Of a DNA stretch of 64,000 nt, positions 49,336 to 58,985 are shown one piece after another; the stretch's first letter is position 1; the number at the start of each line of letters is the position of its first letter. A program made the translations under genes and the position numbers. The notes under the pieces were generated by a model, which worked only from the letters and a program-made list of their open reading frames with translations, was not told the origin of the DNA and made no database searches. The DNA is from Actinoallomurus sp050942425 (lineage in GTDB: Bacteria > Actinomycetota > Actinomycetes > Streptosporangiales > Streptosporangiaceae). Location of the stretch: the NCBI RefSeq assembly GCF_050942425.1, contig NZ_CP192063.1, positions 4,340,001-4,404,000 of the forward strand. The letters are read 5' to 3'.

Positions 49336-50394
49336 TCATGGTGATTTTGGTCCTTTCGTGGAGAGGGCGAGGAACTCGGTCAGGTGTACGGCGCGGACCC
49401 GCGAGCGGTGCCGGCGCAACGCCTGGCGAAGCTGGCGCAGGCAGCCGGGGTTGACCGCGACCACCATGTCGACGCCGGCGGCCTCGATCTCGGCCACCTT
49501 GGCCTTCGCCAGGGTCCGTGATTCGCGGGGACGGACCAGTGCGTACGTGCCGGCGGCGCCGCAGCAGGTGGCCGCCGAGGGTAGTTCGACATACTCTGCG
49601 ACACTCTGCAGCAGTCGCCGCGGTTCGCGCCACACGCCGAGGCCGTTGCGAAGGTGACAGGAGTCCTGCAACGTCACCCGGGCGGGCCGGCCGTCGATCA
49701 GGACCGGTTGGAACCGCTGGTCCTGGACGTACTCGGAGAACTCACGCACCCGCTCCCGCCCGATCACCGAGGCGAGATGGGCGGCGCATCCGCCAGAGGT
49801 GGTGACGATGGTGCCAGGTAGGTCGTCGCCGAGGCGGCGGGCCAGCGCCTCGCCCCGTTCGGGTTCTCCGTTGTGCGCGTGCAGCGCGCCGCAGCAGCCC
49901 TGGTCCGGATCCGCCGCGAGGCCCGGCGCCAACGCGAGCGCGGCACGGCTGACCTGTGGGAACAGCGTCCGCTCCACGCAGCCGAGCATCAACTGGTCGG
50001 CCTCGCCCGCCTTCCGGCGGGCGGCGCCCCGGAGGATCCCGGCGAGCCGGTGGGCCGGGCGCAGGCTCGCCAGCAGGACGAGGGCGCGCACGATCAGCGG
50101 ACGACGGCGTCCCTGCCACTGCGCGCCGCGCCACTGTTCGAGCAGGTGGCCGTACTCGACACCGGCGGGACAGACCGGTTCGCAGGCGCGGCAGCCGAGG
50201 CAGAGGGACGCCTGCTCGGCCAGGGTGGGATCGTCGAGATCGAGCCGCCCGGCGTCGAGCGCTCGCATGAGGGTGATCCGGCCGCGCGGTGAGGAGGCCT
50301 CGTCGCCGGTCATGGCGTAGGTGGGGCACGCCGGGAGGCAGAACCCGCAGGAGATGCAGCGGCCGAGCCGGTCGGCGTCGAAGAGGTCGGCCAC
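49336..50394 (-). CDS. glcF: glycolate oxidase iron-sulfur subunit
   Basis: A 352-aa electron-transfer subunit. Two 4Fe-4S motifs lie at the N-terminus: CISCGFCLPACPTY (about residue 13) and CLGCRACEPVCPAG (about 64). Two CCG domains follow (GCCGALHAHNG near 165, ATCCGAAGTYAL near 275). GTG at 50394 directly follows the glcD TAA. With GlcD it oxidises glycolate or a similar 2-hydroxy acid and passes electrons to quinone. glcE is not seen between or after the two genes. Confidence 0.92.
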   Translation of the reverse strand: MADLFDADRLGRCISCGFCLPACPTYAMTGDEASSPRGRITLMRALDAGRLDLDDPTLAEQASLCLGCRACEPVCPAGVEYGHLLEQWRGAQWQGRRRPLIVRALVLLASLRPAHRLAGILRGAARRKAGEADQLMLGCVERTLFPQVSRAALALAPGLAADPDQGCCGALHAHNGEPERGEALARRLGDDLPGTIVTTSGGCAAHLASVIGRERVREFSEYVQDQRFQPVLIDGRPARVTLQDSCHLRNGLGVWREPRRLLQSVAEYVELPSAATCCGAAGTYALVRPRESRTLAKAKVAEIEAAGVDMVVAVNPGCLRQLRQALRRHRSRVRAVHLTEFLALSTKGPKSP

Positions 50395-51789
50395 TTACGA
50401 TCCCAGCTTTCCGGGGTTGAGGATGCCGGCCGGATCGAGGGCGGACTTGATCCGACGTAGCAGGGCCGTCTGCGCCGGGCCGAGCCGTTCGGCCAGGTAG
50501 GGCAGCTTCGCCGCGCCGACGCCGTGCTCGCCAGTGATCGTCCCGCCCAGGTCGATCGCGGTGCGGAAGATCTCGCCGAAGGCGCGTTCGGCACGGCCGA
50601 TGGCCTCGGTGTCCTCGGCGGAGGGCAGCACGCACGTCGGATGCAGGTTGCCGTCACCGGCGTGCCCGAACGTCGCGATCACGACGTCGTGCCGGCGCGC
50701 GATGTCGTCGATGCGGGAGACCATCTCGGCGAGACGGGGCCGGGGCACGCTCGCGTCCTCGAGGATCGTCAGGGAGCCGAGCCGGGACAGCGCCGGAAGG
50801 GTGCAGCGGCGCGCGGCCAGTAGCGACTCGGCCTCGGCGACGCCACCGAGCTCGACGGACAGGGCACCGCTGTCGAGACACGCCTGCCGCATCCGCGCGA
50901 GGCTCGCGGCCACCTGATCGTCCTCGCCGTCGTCGCCGAAGAGCAGCATCGCGCCGGCCGTCGCGTGCAGCCCGAGGTGGGCGTAGGCGTCGACGGCGTC
51001 CATGCAGCGCCGGTCGAGGAACTCCAGCGTCGCGGGCACGACGCCGCGCGCGATGATCTCGGCGACGGCACGTCCCGCCGCCCCGAGGTCGGCGAAGTAG
51101 GCCAGCCCGGTGCCCGCCGTCGCGGGCGCGGGCAGCAGGGCGACGGTGGCCTCGGTGATGATGCCGAGGGTTCCCTCCGAGCCTGTGAGCAGCCGGGTCA
51201 GGTCGTATCCCGCGACGTCCTTCCACAGCCGGCCGCCGGTGGTGACGATCTCACCGGTTCCGAGCACCGCGGTGAGGCCGAGGACGTAATCGCGGGTGAC
51301 GCCGTACTTCAGCCCGCGCAGTCCGCCGGCGCAGGTGGCGATGTTGCCGCCGATCGTGGAGACGGTGTGGCTGCCCGGGTCGGGCGGATAGAACAGGCCG
51401 TGCTCGCCCGCCGCCTTCGCCAGCGTCACCGTCGTCACGCCGGGCTGGACCCGGGCCAGGAGCTCCGCCGGGGCGACCTCCTCGATGCGCCGCATCCGGG
51501 CCGTGGTCAGGACGATGCCGCCCTGCTGGGCCGAGGTGGCGGCGCACAGGTTCGACCCGGAGCCGCGCGGAATGATCGGGAGGCCGTACTCGACGGCGAT
51601 GCGGACGATCTCGGCGATCTGCGGCGCGTCGTCGGGCTCGACGATCGCCTGTGGGTAGGCGTGGAACAGCGGCGTCGCGTCCCGCGCGTACGCCTCGAGC
51701 ACTCCGGGGTCGGTGCGGACGTTCTCGTCGCCGACGACCGAGCGGAGCTGCCGCAGGACAGTGGTGGAGAGAGACCGATCGCTGAACAT
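50395..51789 (-). CDS. glcD: glycolate oxidase FAD subunit
   Basis: A 464-aa FAD-binding protein of the GlcD/D-lactate dehydrogenase (PCMH) family. FAD-binding pieces: YPQAIVEPDDAPQIAEIVRIA, IIPRGSGSNLCAATSAQQGG, PPDPGSHTVSTIGGNIATCAGG and SLTILEDASVP. The C-terminal part has IATFGHAGDGNLHPT and GEHGVGAAKLPYL. ATG 51789 is chosen because the family N-terminus follows it and the operator ends 5 bp upstream; ATG 51807 inside the operator is less likely. It is the first gene of the glcD-glcF operon. Confidence 0.93.
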   Translation of the reverse strand: MFSDRSLSTTVLRQLRSVVGDENVRTDPGVLEAYARDATPLFHAYPQAIVEPDDAPQIAEIVRIAVEYGLPIIPRGSGSNLCAATSAQQGGIVLTTARMRRIEEVAPAELLARVQPGVTTVTLAKAAGEHGLFYPPDPGSHTVSTIGGNIATCAGGLRGLKYGVTRDYVLGLTAVLGTGEIVTTGGRLWKDVAGYDLTRLLTGSEGTLGIITEATVALLPAPATAGTGLAYFADLGAAGRAVAEIIARGVVPATLEFLDRRCMDAVDAYAHLGLHATAGAMLLFGDDGEDDQVAASLARMRQACLDSGALSVELGGVAEAESLLAARRCTLPALSRLGSLTILEDASVPRPRLAEMVSRIDDIARRHDVVIATFGHAGDGNLHPTCVLPSAEDTEAIGRAERAFGEIFRTAIDLGGTITGEHGVGAAKLPYLAERLGPAQTALLRRIKSALDPAGILNPGKLGS

Positions 51790-51793
51790 TGTC

Positions 51794-51811
51794 TGACATG
51801 TAACCATGTCA
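51794..51811. promoter_or_regulatory. GntR operator at glcD
   Basis: TGACATG-TAAC-CATGTCA, perfect 7-bp arms with a 4-bp spacer, ending 4 bp upstream of the glcD ATG. It matches the element at the gntR start (48586) at 13 of 16 core positions or better and the flanking TTGTC also recurs. Confidence 0.75.
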
Positions 51812-51940
51812 GCAGGGCGTCGTCCAGGGCCGGGCCGATCGGCTCCCGGTCGTCTTCGCTGATCAGGGAGCGGCAGTGGAGGTGCCCATGACCGGCGGGC
51901 TCCGGATCGCGGGCCCGCCGGCGGTCTCAACGGATCGGCG

Positions 51941-54142
51941 TCACACGGGTCCCGTGGTCACCGCGCGCACCTCGATCAGCATGGCCTGCTCGGGGTTGAG
52001 CGTGGGCATGGGAACACCGGTCCGGGAGAGGACCGCGCCGGGGAGGGCGGTCCACTCGTCGGTCGCCTGGGCGACCCATGCGGGCGGGGCCGCGTGGTGA
52101 GCGGAGGGGTGGCCGACGTCGGTCCGGACCCGTACCCGGTAGTCGCCGGCCGCGTCCAGCCCCGGTAGCCGCACCCGGCCCGACTGCGCCGCGGGCGACG
52201 TGGCCAGGCGGGCCCAGCAGTACAGCGCGCTCGTCCGGTCGCGGGCGACCACGCCGTGCAGGATCGTCGCGTCGTCACCGGTGTCCGCGCGGACCACCCG
52301 GCCGTGGTGCAGCAGCGGACGGAACTCCCGGTACAGCGCCGCCCACGCCGCCAGCCGTTCCAGGTCCTCCGGGGAGCACTGCGTGAGGTCCGCCTCGATG
52401 CCGGCGTGCCCGAACAGCGCGGTGATCAGGCGGAACGAGTCCGCGGTCACCCGCAACGTGGTGTGCGCCTCCGCCGGGCCGACATGCGCGCCGACGAGCT
52501 CGGGCGGCAGCAGCTGGCCGGTCCAGAGCTGGATCGCCTGGCGTTCGACGGGATCATTGCAGTCGGAGGCCCAGACGCGGTCGGTACGCGCGAGGATCCC
52601 CAGGTCGACCCGCCCGCCGCCGCCCGCGCACGACTCGATCTCCAACGCCGGGTGCCGCTCCTTCAGGGCGTCGAGCAGGCGGTACAGCGCCACGGTCTGC
52701 GCGTGCACCGCGGGCCGGTCGGCGCCCGTGGCGTCACGGAACACCGCCTCGTGCAGGTCGCGGTTGTGGTCCCACTTCACGTAGTCGATCGCGTACCGGC
52801 CGACGATCGCGTCGACGCGTTCCAGGACGTAGGACCACGCCCGCTCGTCGGCGAGATTCAGCACGTACTGGTGCCGGGACGGCGAGCCGAGACCGGCGGA
52901 CGGGCCGAGGATCCAGTCGGGGTGCTCGCGGGCCACCCGGGATTCAAGGTTGATCATCTCGGGCTCGAACCAGAGACCGAACTGAATGCCGAGCCCGTGG
53001 ACGTGGTCGACCAGCGGCGTCAGCCCGTGGGGCCAGACCTTCTCGTCCACGAACCAGTCCCCGAGACCGGCGGTGTCGTCGCGCCGGCCGCGGAACCAGC
53101 CGTCGTCGAGCACCAGCCGCTCGACCCCGATCTCGGCGGCACGGTCCGCCAGGGCGGTCAGCCGGTCCAGGTCGTGGTCGAAGTAGACCGCCTCCCAGGT
53201 GTTGAGCGTCAGGGGCCGGGGACCGGACGGATGAGCCGAGCGGGCCCGGAGCATGTCGTGGAAGCGGTCGGCGAGCCCGTCCAGGCCGGCGTCGGACCAG
53301 GCGAAGTAGCAGACGGGCGTCCGGTAGGTCTCCCCGGGGCTCAGCGCGATCTCGCCCGGTTTGAGCAGCTCACCGCCGCCGAGCACGGCCGCGTGCACGC
53401 CCGCGCCCTCCGGCAGCCGCTCGACCAGATACCGCTGGTTCCCGCTCCACGCGACGTGCACGCCCCAGACCTCGCCGTACCGGAAGCCGAAGCCGGGCAC
53501 GCCGGCGACCATCAGGTACGGGGAGTCGTGACCCGGCTTCCCCCGCCGGACCTCCCGGACGTGGCCGCCGAAGGCGAGCGGCCGGCGCTGCGGCGCCCGC
53601 TCCCGGCACCACTTGCCGGTGAAGTCGAGGATCTCGTCGGCACGCCGAGGCAACGGCAGGAGGGTGGACACGCCTCCGAGCTGGTAGCGCCCCTCGCTCA
53701 GCGCCGCCGCACGGCGGGTCACGGCCGCGTCGACGGCCAGGACGCCCGATGCGCCGAGCCGGTAGCCGACCACGATGTCGACATCGGAGATGTCGTCGGC
53801 GAGCGTCATGACGAGCTCGGCGCCGCCGTCCGGCAGCGACCGGTGCCGCGCGTCGGTGAGGCGCGGGCGCGGCGCGGTCGCCGTTCCGTCGAGATGCCCT
53901 TCGTGCGCCGGCGTGCCCGACCATCCCTCGGCCTCCGTCGGCCAGATGGACAGGTGTCTCGGCACGTCGGGGGCGCTGTTCAGGACCGCGGGCTCGGCCG
54001 TCAGCCGCAGCGCGGCGCGAGCGTCATCGGACAGCTCGCCGAGGTCCGCACCCCAGTGGAGCACCCGGGGAACCGGTTCGGCCAGCTCCACGACGACGCT
54101 GGTGCCACCCGCGCGCAACTGGACGATGTTCGGGACATGCAT
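51941..54142 (-). CDS. alpha-galactosidase, GH36
   Basis: A 733-aa intracellular enzyme with no signal peptide, which hydrolyses terminal alpha-galactosides such as raffinose sugars and galactomannan fragments. The N-terminal beta-sandwich covers residues 1-310. The barrel shows VLDDGWFRGRRDDTAGLGDW, FGLWFEPEMIN, the nucleophile Asp in IDYVKWDHNRDL, ESCAGGGGRVDLGIL and the acid/base Asp in VWASDCNDP. These are GH36 signatures, and the length is normal. ATG 54142 has GAGAGG upstream; the ORF reaches 54157 without support. Confidence 0.94.
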   Translation of the reverse strand: MHVPNIVQLRAGGTSVVVELAEPVPRVLHWGADLGELSDDARAALRLTAEPAVLNSAPDVPRHLSIWPTEAEGWSGTPAHEGHLDGTATAPRPRLTDARHRSLPDGGAELVMTLADDISDVDIVVGYRLGASGVLAVDAAVTRRAAALSEGRYQLGGVSTLLPLPRRADEILDFTGKWCRERAPQRRPLAFGGHVREVRRGKPGHDSPYLMVAGVPGFGFRYGEVWGVHVAWSGNQRYLVERLPEGAGVHAAVLGGGELLKPGEIALSPGETYRTPVCYFAWSDAGLDGLADRFHDMLRARSAHPSGPRPLTLNTWEAVYFDHDLDRLTALADRAAEIGVERLVLDDGWFRGRRDDTAGLGDWFVDEKVWPHGLTPLVDHVHGLGIQFGLWFEPEMINLESRVAREHPDWILGPSAGLGSPSRHQYVLNLADERAWSYVLERVDAIVGRYAIDYVKWDHNRDLHEAVFRDATGADRPAVHAQTVALYRLLDALKERHPALEIESCAGGGGRVDLGILARTDRVWASDCNDPVERQAIQLWTGQLLPPELVGAHVGPAEAHTTLRVTADSFRLITALFGHAGIEADLTQCSPEDLERLAAWAALYREFRPLLHHGRVVRADTGDDATILHGVVARDRTSALYCWARLATSPAAQSGRVRLPGLDAAGDYRVRVRTDVGHPSAHHAAPPAWVAQATDEWTALPGAVLSRTGVPMPTLNPEQAMLIEVRAVTTGPV

Positions 54143-54198
54143 GGTCAAGCCTCTCATCGGTGCGAACCGGCACGGCCGCGTGGTCCCGCCTATATGTA

Positions 54199-54211
54199 CA
54201 GGTCCGACCTG
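54199..54211. promoter_or_regulatory. 13-bp palindrome ahead of the alpha-galactosidase gene
   Basis: CAGGTC-C-GACCTG, perfect 6-bp arms, 57 bp upstream of the GH36 start. It is next to TATATGTACA, a -10-like AT-rich stretch. It may be the operator for galactoside induction; its regulator is unknown. Confidence 0.5.
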
Positions 54212-54371
54212 GGAGCCGCGTGGAACGCTCTCATGCGGTCGCTGCCGGGAAGTTCAGGGGCGACCGGGTCGCCCTATTCCGGACGGCCCTTTGCCCGCCG
54301 CGTTACCTGCGCTTTCCAGGGCCTGGGGTAGAGAATTCTTGTCACGTTCCGAGTATTCGTGGCAGAGCGCC

Positions 54372-56726
54372 ATGCCTCAGACCACGCAGCGGAAGAAGAG
54401 CCTTCCCCACGACATCACGAGTTTCGTCGGACGCCGGAAGGCGACGGCCGAGCTGAAGCACGCGCTGTCCGAATCCCGGCTGGTGACCCTCACCGGCGTC
54501 GGCGGCGTGGGCAAGTCGCGGCTGGCGCTGCGCGTCGGCCGGGAGCTGCAGCGGGCCTTTCCCGATGGCGTGTGGCTGGTCGAACTGGCCGAGATCCAGG
54601 ATCCCGCGTTCGTCCCGTCGGCCGTCGCCGCCACGCTGGGCGTTCTGGAGCAGTCGGCACGTGATGCCGAGACGGTGCTCGTGGACTACCTGGCGTCGAA
54701 ACGACTGCTGTTGCTGCTGGACAACTGCGAGCACCTGCTGGAGTCCTGCTGCGTGCTGACCGATCGCCTGCTGTCCGCCGCGCCGGGTCTGCGCGTGTTG
54801 GCGACCAGCCGGGAGCCGCTGGGCATCATCGCCGAACGCGTATGGCCGGTCCCACCGCTGTCCATACCGGCGCCCGACGCGACGGGCGCCCGGCGCGACC
54901 GGCCCTACACGGACTACGAGGCGCTCGCGTTGTTCCAGGACCGGGCGTCCATGGTGATGCCGGGCTTCACCATCGGCCCGGACAACGCGGCGGCGGTGAT
55001 CCGCCTGTGCCGAGACCTGGACGGCGTTCCGCTGGCGATCGAACTGGCCGCCGTGCGCATGCGGACGCTGACCGCCGACCAGATCCTGGCCCGCCTGGAG
55101 AACCGCTTCAGGCTCCTGACGAGCGGCAACCGCGCGGCGGCGCCACGGCACCAGACGTTGCGCGCCGCGGTGGAGTGGAGCTTCGAGCTGTGTACGGAGT
55201 CCGAGCGCGTCCTGTGGGCGAGATGCTCGATCTTCGCCGGTGAGTTCGACCTGGATGCGGTGGAGAGCGTCTGCACGGGCGACGACGCGGCGGACGAGGA
55301 CGTCTTCGCGAGCGTCGCGGGCCTGATCGGCAAGTCCGTTCTGGCCGTGGAGCGGAGCGGCCGCACCGCCCGGTACCGCATGCTGGAGACGATCCGTCAG
55401 TTCGGGCAGGAACGGCTGGCCGAGACCGGCGAGACCGAGGCGCTGCGCACCCGGCACCGGGACTACTACCTGCGCCTGGCCGAGGAGGCCGACGCCGGCT
55501 CATGCGGCCAGGGTCAGAGCGAGCTCGGCGACCGGCTGCGGGCGGACCGGACCAATTTCTGGGCGGCTCTCGATCACTGTTGCACCGTCCCGGGTGAGGC
55601 CAGGACCGGGCTCCGGATGGCCACCGCGCTCTGGTACTACTGGATCGCCTGTGGCTTCGTCCGCGACGGCCGGTACTGGCTCGACCGGGCGCTCGCGCTG
55701 GACACCGCCCCCAGCGGCGAACGCGCCAAGGCACTGTGGATCAATGGCTGGATCGCCCATCTGCAGGGCGAGCCGGACGCGAGCCTGGAGTTCCACCGGC
55801 AGAGCCGCGACATGGCCGAACGGCTGGGCGACGAGGCGACGCTGACGTTCGCGACGCAGTTCCTGGGCGACTCGGAGATGTGGGCCGGTGATCTGGCGGA
55901 CGCGGCGCGGCTCCTGGACCACGCCCTCGCCCGCCACCGCGCGTCGGGCCGGTGGACGGCACCCGGCCTGCTGGCGTTCGCGCTGCGTGCCCAGACGGCG
56001 GGCCTGCTCGGCGACGTCGACCACGCCGTCGCCCTGCTCGACGAGTGCCGGGCCATCTGCGCCTCGCTCGGCGAGCGGTGGGCACTGTCCTGGACGGAGT
56101 GGAACGTCGGTGTGACGTGGTGGTCACTGAACGAGCCGGCGAAGGCGATCCCGCATCTCCGCGCGTCCCTGCTGAACAAGCAGCGCCTGAACGACCTGAT
56201 CGGCATTCCCTGCTGCGTCGAACTGCTGTCGTGGGTCGCGGCCGCCGCGGGAGACTTCCGGCGTGCGGCCGTGCTGCTGGGCTTCGCGAGGAAGATGTGG
56301 GAGCCCATCGGCAGGCCCCTGTTCGGATCCGAGACGCTTCTCGCCTGGAGCCGGCAGCGCGCGGAGGAGACGCGGGAGGCGCTCGGCGACGCGGAGTTCG
56401 ACGCCGACCTGCGGAAAGGCGCGCAGATCACCCAGGAGGACCTGGTCGCGTACGCGGTGGGCGGCGGAGAGGCCGAACCGCGCACCGCGACGCCCGTTCC
56501 GCCGGAACCGGACTCCGACACGACGCTCACCGCCCGCGAATGCGAGGTCGCCCGCCTCGTCGCGCAGGGCCTGTCCAACAAGCAGATCGCCGCCGAACTC
56601 GTCATCGCGCAGCGTACGGCGGAGGGCCATGTCGAGCGCATACTCCAGAAACTGGGGTTCAGCTCGCGCGCACAGATCGCGGGCTGGATGGCCAGACGAC
56701 GGGCCGATGGCCAGGGCGGCCGGTGA
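54372..56726 (+). CDS. LuxR-family regulator with NB-ARC-type ATPase
   Basis: A 784-aa signalling ATPase. Walker A TLTGVGGVGKSRLALRVG (about residue 40) and Walker B LLLLLDNCEHLLE (about 115), the sensor part LRVLATSREPLG, a winged-helix region (VLWARCSIFAGEFDLDAVES) and a TPR-like helical region (residues 420-680). The LuxR HTH closes the protein (LTARECEVARLVAQGLSNKQ, TAEGHVERILQKLGFSSRAQ). Such proteins switch on genes after binding an effector and ATP. No partner gene is obvious; the WGR protein follows on the same strand with its own start signals. Confidence 0.88.
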   Translation: MPQTTQRKKSLPHDITSFVGRRKATAELKHALSESRLVTLTGVGGVGKSRLALRVGRELQRAFPDGVWLVELAEIQDPAFVPSAVAATLGVLEQSARDAETVLVDYLASKRLLLLLDNCEHLLESCCVLTDRLLSAAPGLRVLATSREPLGIIAERVWPVPPLSIPAPDATGARRDRPYTDYEALALFQDRASMVMPGFTIGPDNAAAVIRLCRDLDGVPLAIELAAVRMRTLTADQILARLENRFRLLTSGNRAAAPRHQTLRAAVEWSFELCTESERVLWARCSIFAGEFDLDAVESVCTGDDAADEDVFASVAGLIGKSVLAVERSGRTARYRMLETIRQFGQERLAETGETEALRTRHRDYYLRLAEEADAGSCGQGQSELGDRLRADRTNFWAALDHCCTVPGEARTGLRMATALWYYWIACGFVRDGRYWLDRALALDTAPSGERAKALWINGWIAHLQGEPDASLEFHRQSRDMAERLGDEATLTFATQFLGDSEMWAGDLADAARLLDHALARHRASGRWTAPGLLAFALRAQTAGLLGDVDHAVALLDECRAICASLGERWALSWTEWNVGVTWWSLNEPAKAIPHLRASLLNKQRLNDLIGIPCCVELLSWVAAAAGDFRRAAVLLGFARKMWEPIGRPLFGSETLLAWSRQRAEETREALGDAEFDADLRKGAQITQEDLVAYAVGGGEAEPRTATPVPPEPDSDTTLTARECEVARLVAQGLSNKQIAAELVIAQRTAEGHVERILQKLGFSSRAQIAGWMARRRADGQGGR

Positions 56727-56928
56727 ATCCGCCGAGTACAACCAGCTCATCCGCATCGAGGAAGAACTGGGTCCACAGGCTCGATACGCGGGCCGGCCGA
56801 CGGGTTTCGGAACCAAGGCGAAATGTCGCACCCGGCTTGTACGGTTTGGGTTGTCGATGCGGAAGGCGACGCTTATTCGCTTTCTCGACCTCCGTCTCCC
56901 GAACCCCTCGCTGGAAGGCCCGATATAC

Positions 56929-58386
56929 GTGGAAACGACCGAAGAGACCACCTACCTCGAACTTTCCGAAGAGGGCGGCGGAGCGCACAAGTTCTATGAG
57001 GTCACGGTCGACGGCACGACGATGACCATCCGGTACGGCCGGATCGGCGACGCCGGGCAGCGCAAGACCAGCACGTTCCCGGATGAGGCAAAAGCGAGGG
57101 AGACGGCCGCGAAGAAGATTGGGGAAAAGGTCCGTAAGGGCTACGCCCCAGCCGTACGCGGAGCCCGAAAGAAGCGGGGCTTTTCCCGTCACCAGGTCAT
57201 GAGCGCCCACGCTGGTGGCGCGTCGGCCCCCGCCGGTCGCGCGGCGACGCGCCGGGCTCCGGTCCTGTGGCGATACGCCTCGGGCTCCGCCGCGTTCGGG
57301 ATTTTCATCGACGACCGGCTGTGCATGGTGGGCAACGAGGCCGGTGTGATCACGTCGCTGACGCATGACGCCCAGGTGGTGCAGCAGGTCCGACTGCCCG
57401 ACGGCGTGAAGTGCATCGTCGCCGACGACGCCTGGCTCTACGCGGGCTGCGACGACGGCAACGTCTATGACCTGTCCGGAAAGGTGCCCAGGCTCGCCTA
57501 CCAGATCTCCCCGGACATCGACATCTACTGGCTCGACATCCACGACGGCATCCTCGGCGTGTCCGACGCCGGCGGTGGCGTCGTCGCGATCGACCACGAG
57601 GACGAGTTCCTGTGGCGCCGGCATGGCCGCGGGACGCAGGGCTGGATGGTGCGATGTGACGCGGCCGCCGTTCACCACGGTCACAGCGGCGGCGTCACCA
57701 GCTACGACTGGCGCACCGGCAAAGAGCTGTGGCACCAGTCCACCGGCGCGGTGCTCTTCGGCTGGCAGGAGCGGTCGACGGTCTACGCGGGGACCTCGAC
57801 CCGGACGGTGGTGCGGCTGCGCAAGGACGGCGGCCGGGAGCGGACCTACAACTGCGACGCACCGGTCTTCTCCTGCGCGACCGCGGAGGACGGCCGGTAC
57901 GTCTTCGCCGGGGACAGCCTGGGGGCGATCTACTGCTTCGACGAGGCGGGCACCCGCCTGTGGAAGCTCGGCACCGGCTGCGGCGCCGCCTACTCCATGC
58001 AGTACCACGACCAGCGCCTCTACATCGTGACCACGGACGGCTCACTGGCCTGCGTCGACGCGAGCGAGGAGGCCATCAGGTCGGCGGAGCAGGGCTCGGT
58101 CCCCGACGTCGTCGACGTCAAGGCACCGGCCGTGGTCGAGACGGTCACCCCGTCGACCACCGTCGACGTCGTCGACGACAGCAGCGGGGGCATCGTCGTG
58201 GAGTGTTTCGAAGAGCACGGCCAGCTTCGCGTCCGCGTGGTCTCTCCCGGATTCGACCAGAGCTGGCGGGTTCAGTTCCCGAAGGGGATCCGCGAGCGCG
58301 GTGTCCGTTACGTGGTCAGCGAGGTGCGCGAGTCCGGCCGCGGCGGTTTCTACCGCGCCTACGGCGACATCCACCGTCTCGCGTGA
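56929..58386 (+). CDS. WGR domain fused to a PQQ-type beta-propeller
   Basis: A protein of about 485 aa starting at GTG 56929 (ATG 56857 is possible and would add 24 residues). Residues 1-75 are a WGR domain (GGGAHKFYEVTVDGTTMTIRY, GRIGDAGQRKT), the domain known from bacterial MolR and eukaryotic PARPs, where it binds nucleic acid or proteins. Residues 110-380 form a propeller of Trp/Asp-rich repeats (YGSYDW-like blades: VTSYDWRTGKELWHQSTGAV, VYAGTSTRTVVRLRKDGG, YVFAGDSLGAIYCFDEAG, LYIVTTDGSLACVDASEE). Residues 400-485 form a separate small domain ending YRAYGDIHRLA. It is cytoplasmic. Function unknown. Confidence 0.85.
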   Translation: METTEETTYLELSEEGGGAHKFYEVTVDGTTMTIRYGRIGDAGQRKTSTFPDEAKARETAAKKIGEKVRKGYAPAVRGARKKRGFSRHQVMSAHAGGASAPAGRAATRRAPVLWRYASGSAAFGIFIDDRLCMVGNEAGVITSLTHDAQVVQQVRLPDGVKCIVADDAWLYAGCDDGNVYDLSGKVPRLAYQISPDIDIYWLDIHDGILGVSDAGGGVVAIDHEDEFLWRRHGRGTQGWMVRCDAAAVHHGHSGGVTSYDWRTGKELWHQSTGAVLFGWQERSTVYAGTSTRTVVRLRKDGGRERTYNCDAPVFSCATAEDGRYVFAGDSLGAIYCFDEAGTRLWKLGTGCGAAYSMQYHDQRLYIVTTDGSLACVDASEEAIRSAEQGSVPDVVDVKAPAVVETVTPSTTVDVVDDSSGGIVVECFEEHGQLRVRVVSPGFDQSWRVQFPKGIRERGVRYVVSEVRESGRGGFYRAYGDIHRLA

Positions 58387-58460
58387 CCACGCCTGGTGGA
58401 CGAGCGGGGTGAGCCGGTCGCCGGCGGCGAGCCGCGGGACCTGCTCACCCACGGCCCGAA

Positions 58461-58498
58461 GGCGGCCCGCGTCCCGTGGCGGGAAGACGCGGGCCGCC
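58461..58498. terminator. bidirectional terminator between WGR and glycosidase/lyase genes
   Basis: GGCGGCCCGCGTC (58461-58473) pairs perfectly over 13 bp with GACGCGGGCCGCC (58486-58498), loop 12 nt, between convergent genes. Confidence 0.8.
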
Positions 58499-58511
58499 GC
58501 CGTGTTCACGG

Positions 58512-58985
58512 TCAGGAGCCGCTGCCACCGCCGTCGTCGACGTCGACGTGTTCGGTGTGGCGTCGCGTGCCGGCGTGATATAGGACGTTGGTGCCCTTCA
58601 TGTCATTCCGGTAGAGGGCCTGTTCCATATAGACGCCCTTGCTGCCCTCGTCGAGCGTCTGCATGTGGGTGAGCGGCAGGACCTTCTTGCCGTTCAGCCA
58701 GATCTCGGCGAAGCCGACCTTCGGGTCGGTGGAGAACTTCAGGTGGACGTCGAAGTGCTCCCACGTGTCGTACTTCAGGTCGCCGAGCGTGTAGAGGTGC
58801 TCGGGCTGGGAGTAGTCGCAGGGATCCTTCTGGTTGTTGAGCTCATTGTCGAGCACCAGCTGCGGCGCGGAGCCGTTGTCGCCCGGGAGGATCTCGATCT
58901 GCTCGGGTGGCGAGCAGTTGGCGCGCAGGTCCATCCACTGCGTGATGTCGGTCCAGTCACTCCACCCGGTCTTGGTGTCCTCCGC
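58512..58985 (-). pseudogene. out-of-frame C-terminal polysaccharide-lyase-like domain
   Basis: A 150-residue domain in the -1 frame relative to the gene at 58957-59991. It reads WSDWTDITQWMDLRANCSPP, VLDNELNNQKDPCDYSQPEH, TWEHFDVHLKFSTDPKVGFA, EIWLNGKKVLPLTHMQTLDE and YMEQALYRNDMKGTNVLYHA, the pattern of the heparin-lyase-I-like jelly roll (PF14099-like). It has no start of its own. Deleting one G from the run near 58979-58988 would join it to the upstream TIM barrel as EAGEDTKTGW, so this is the broken 3' half of one gene, or a sequencing error. Confidence 0.75.
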
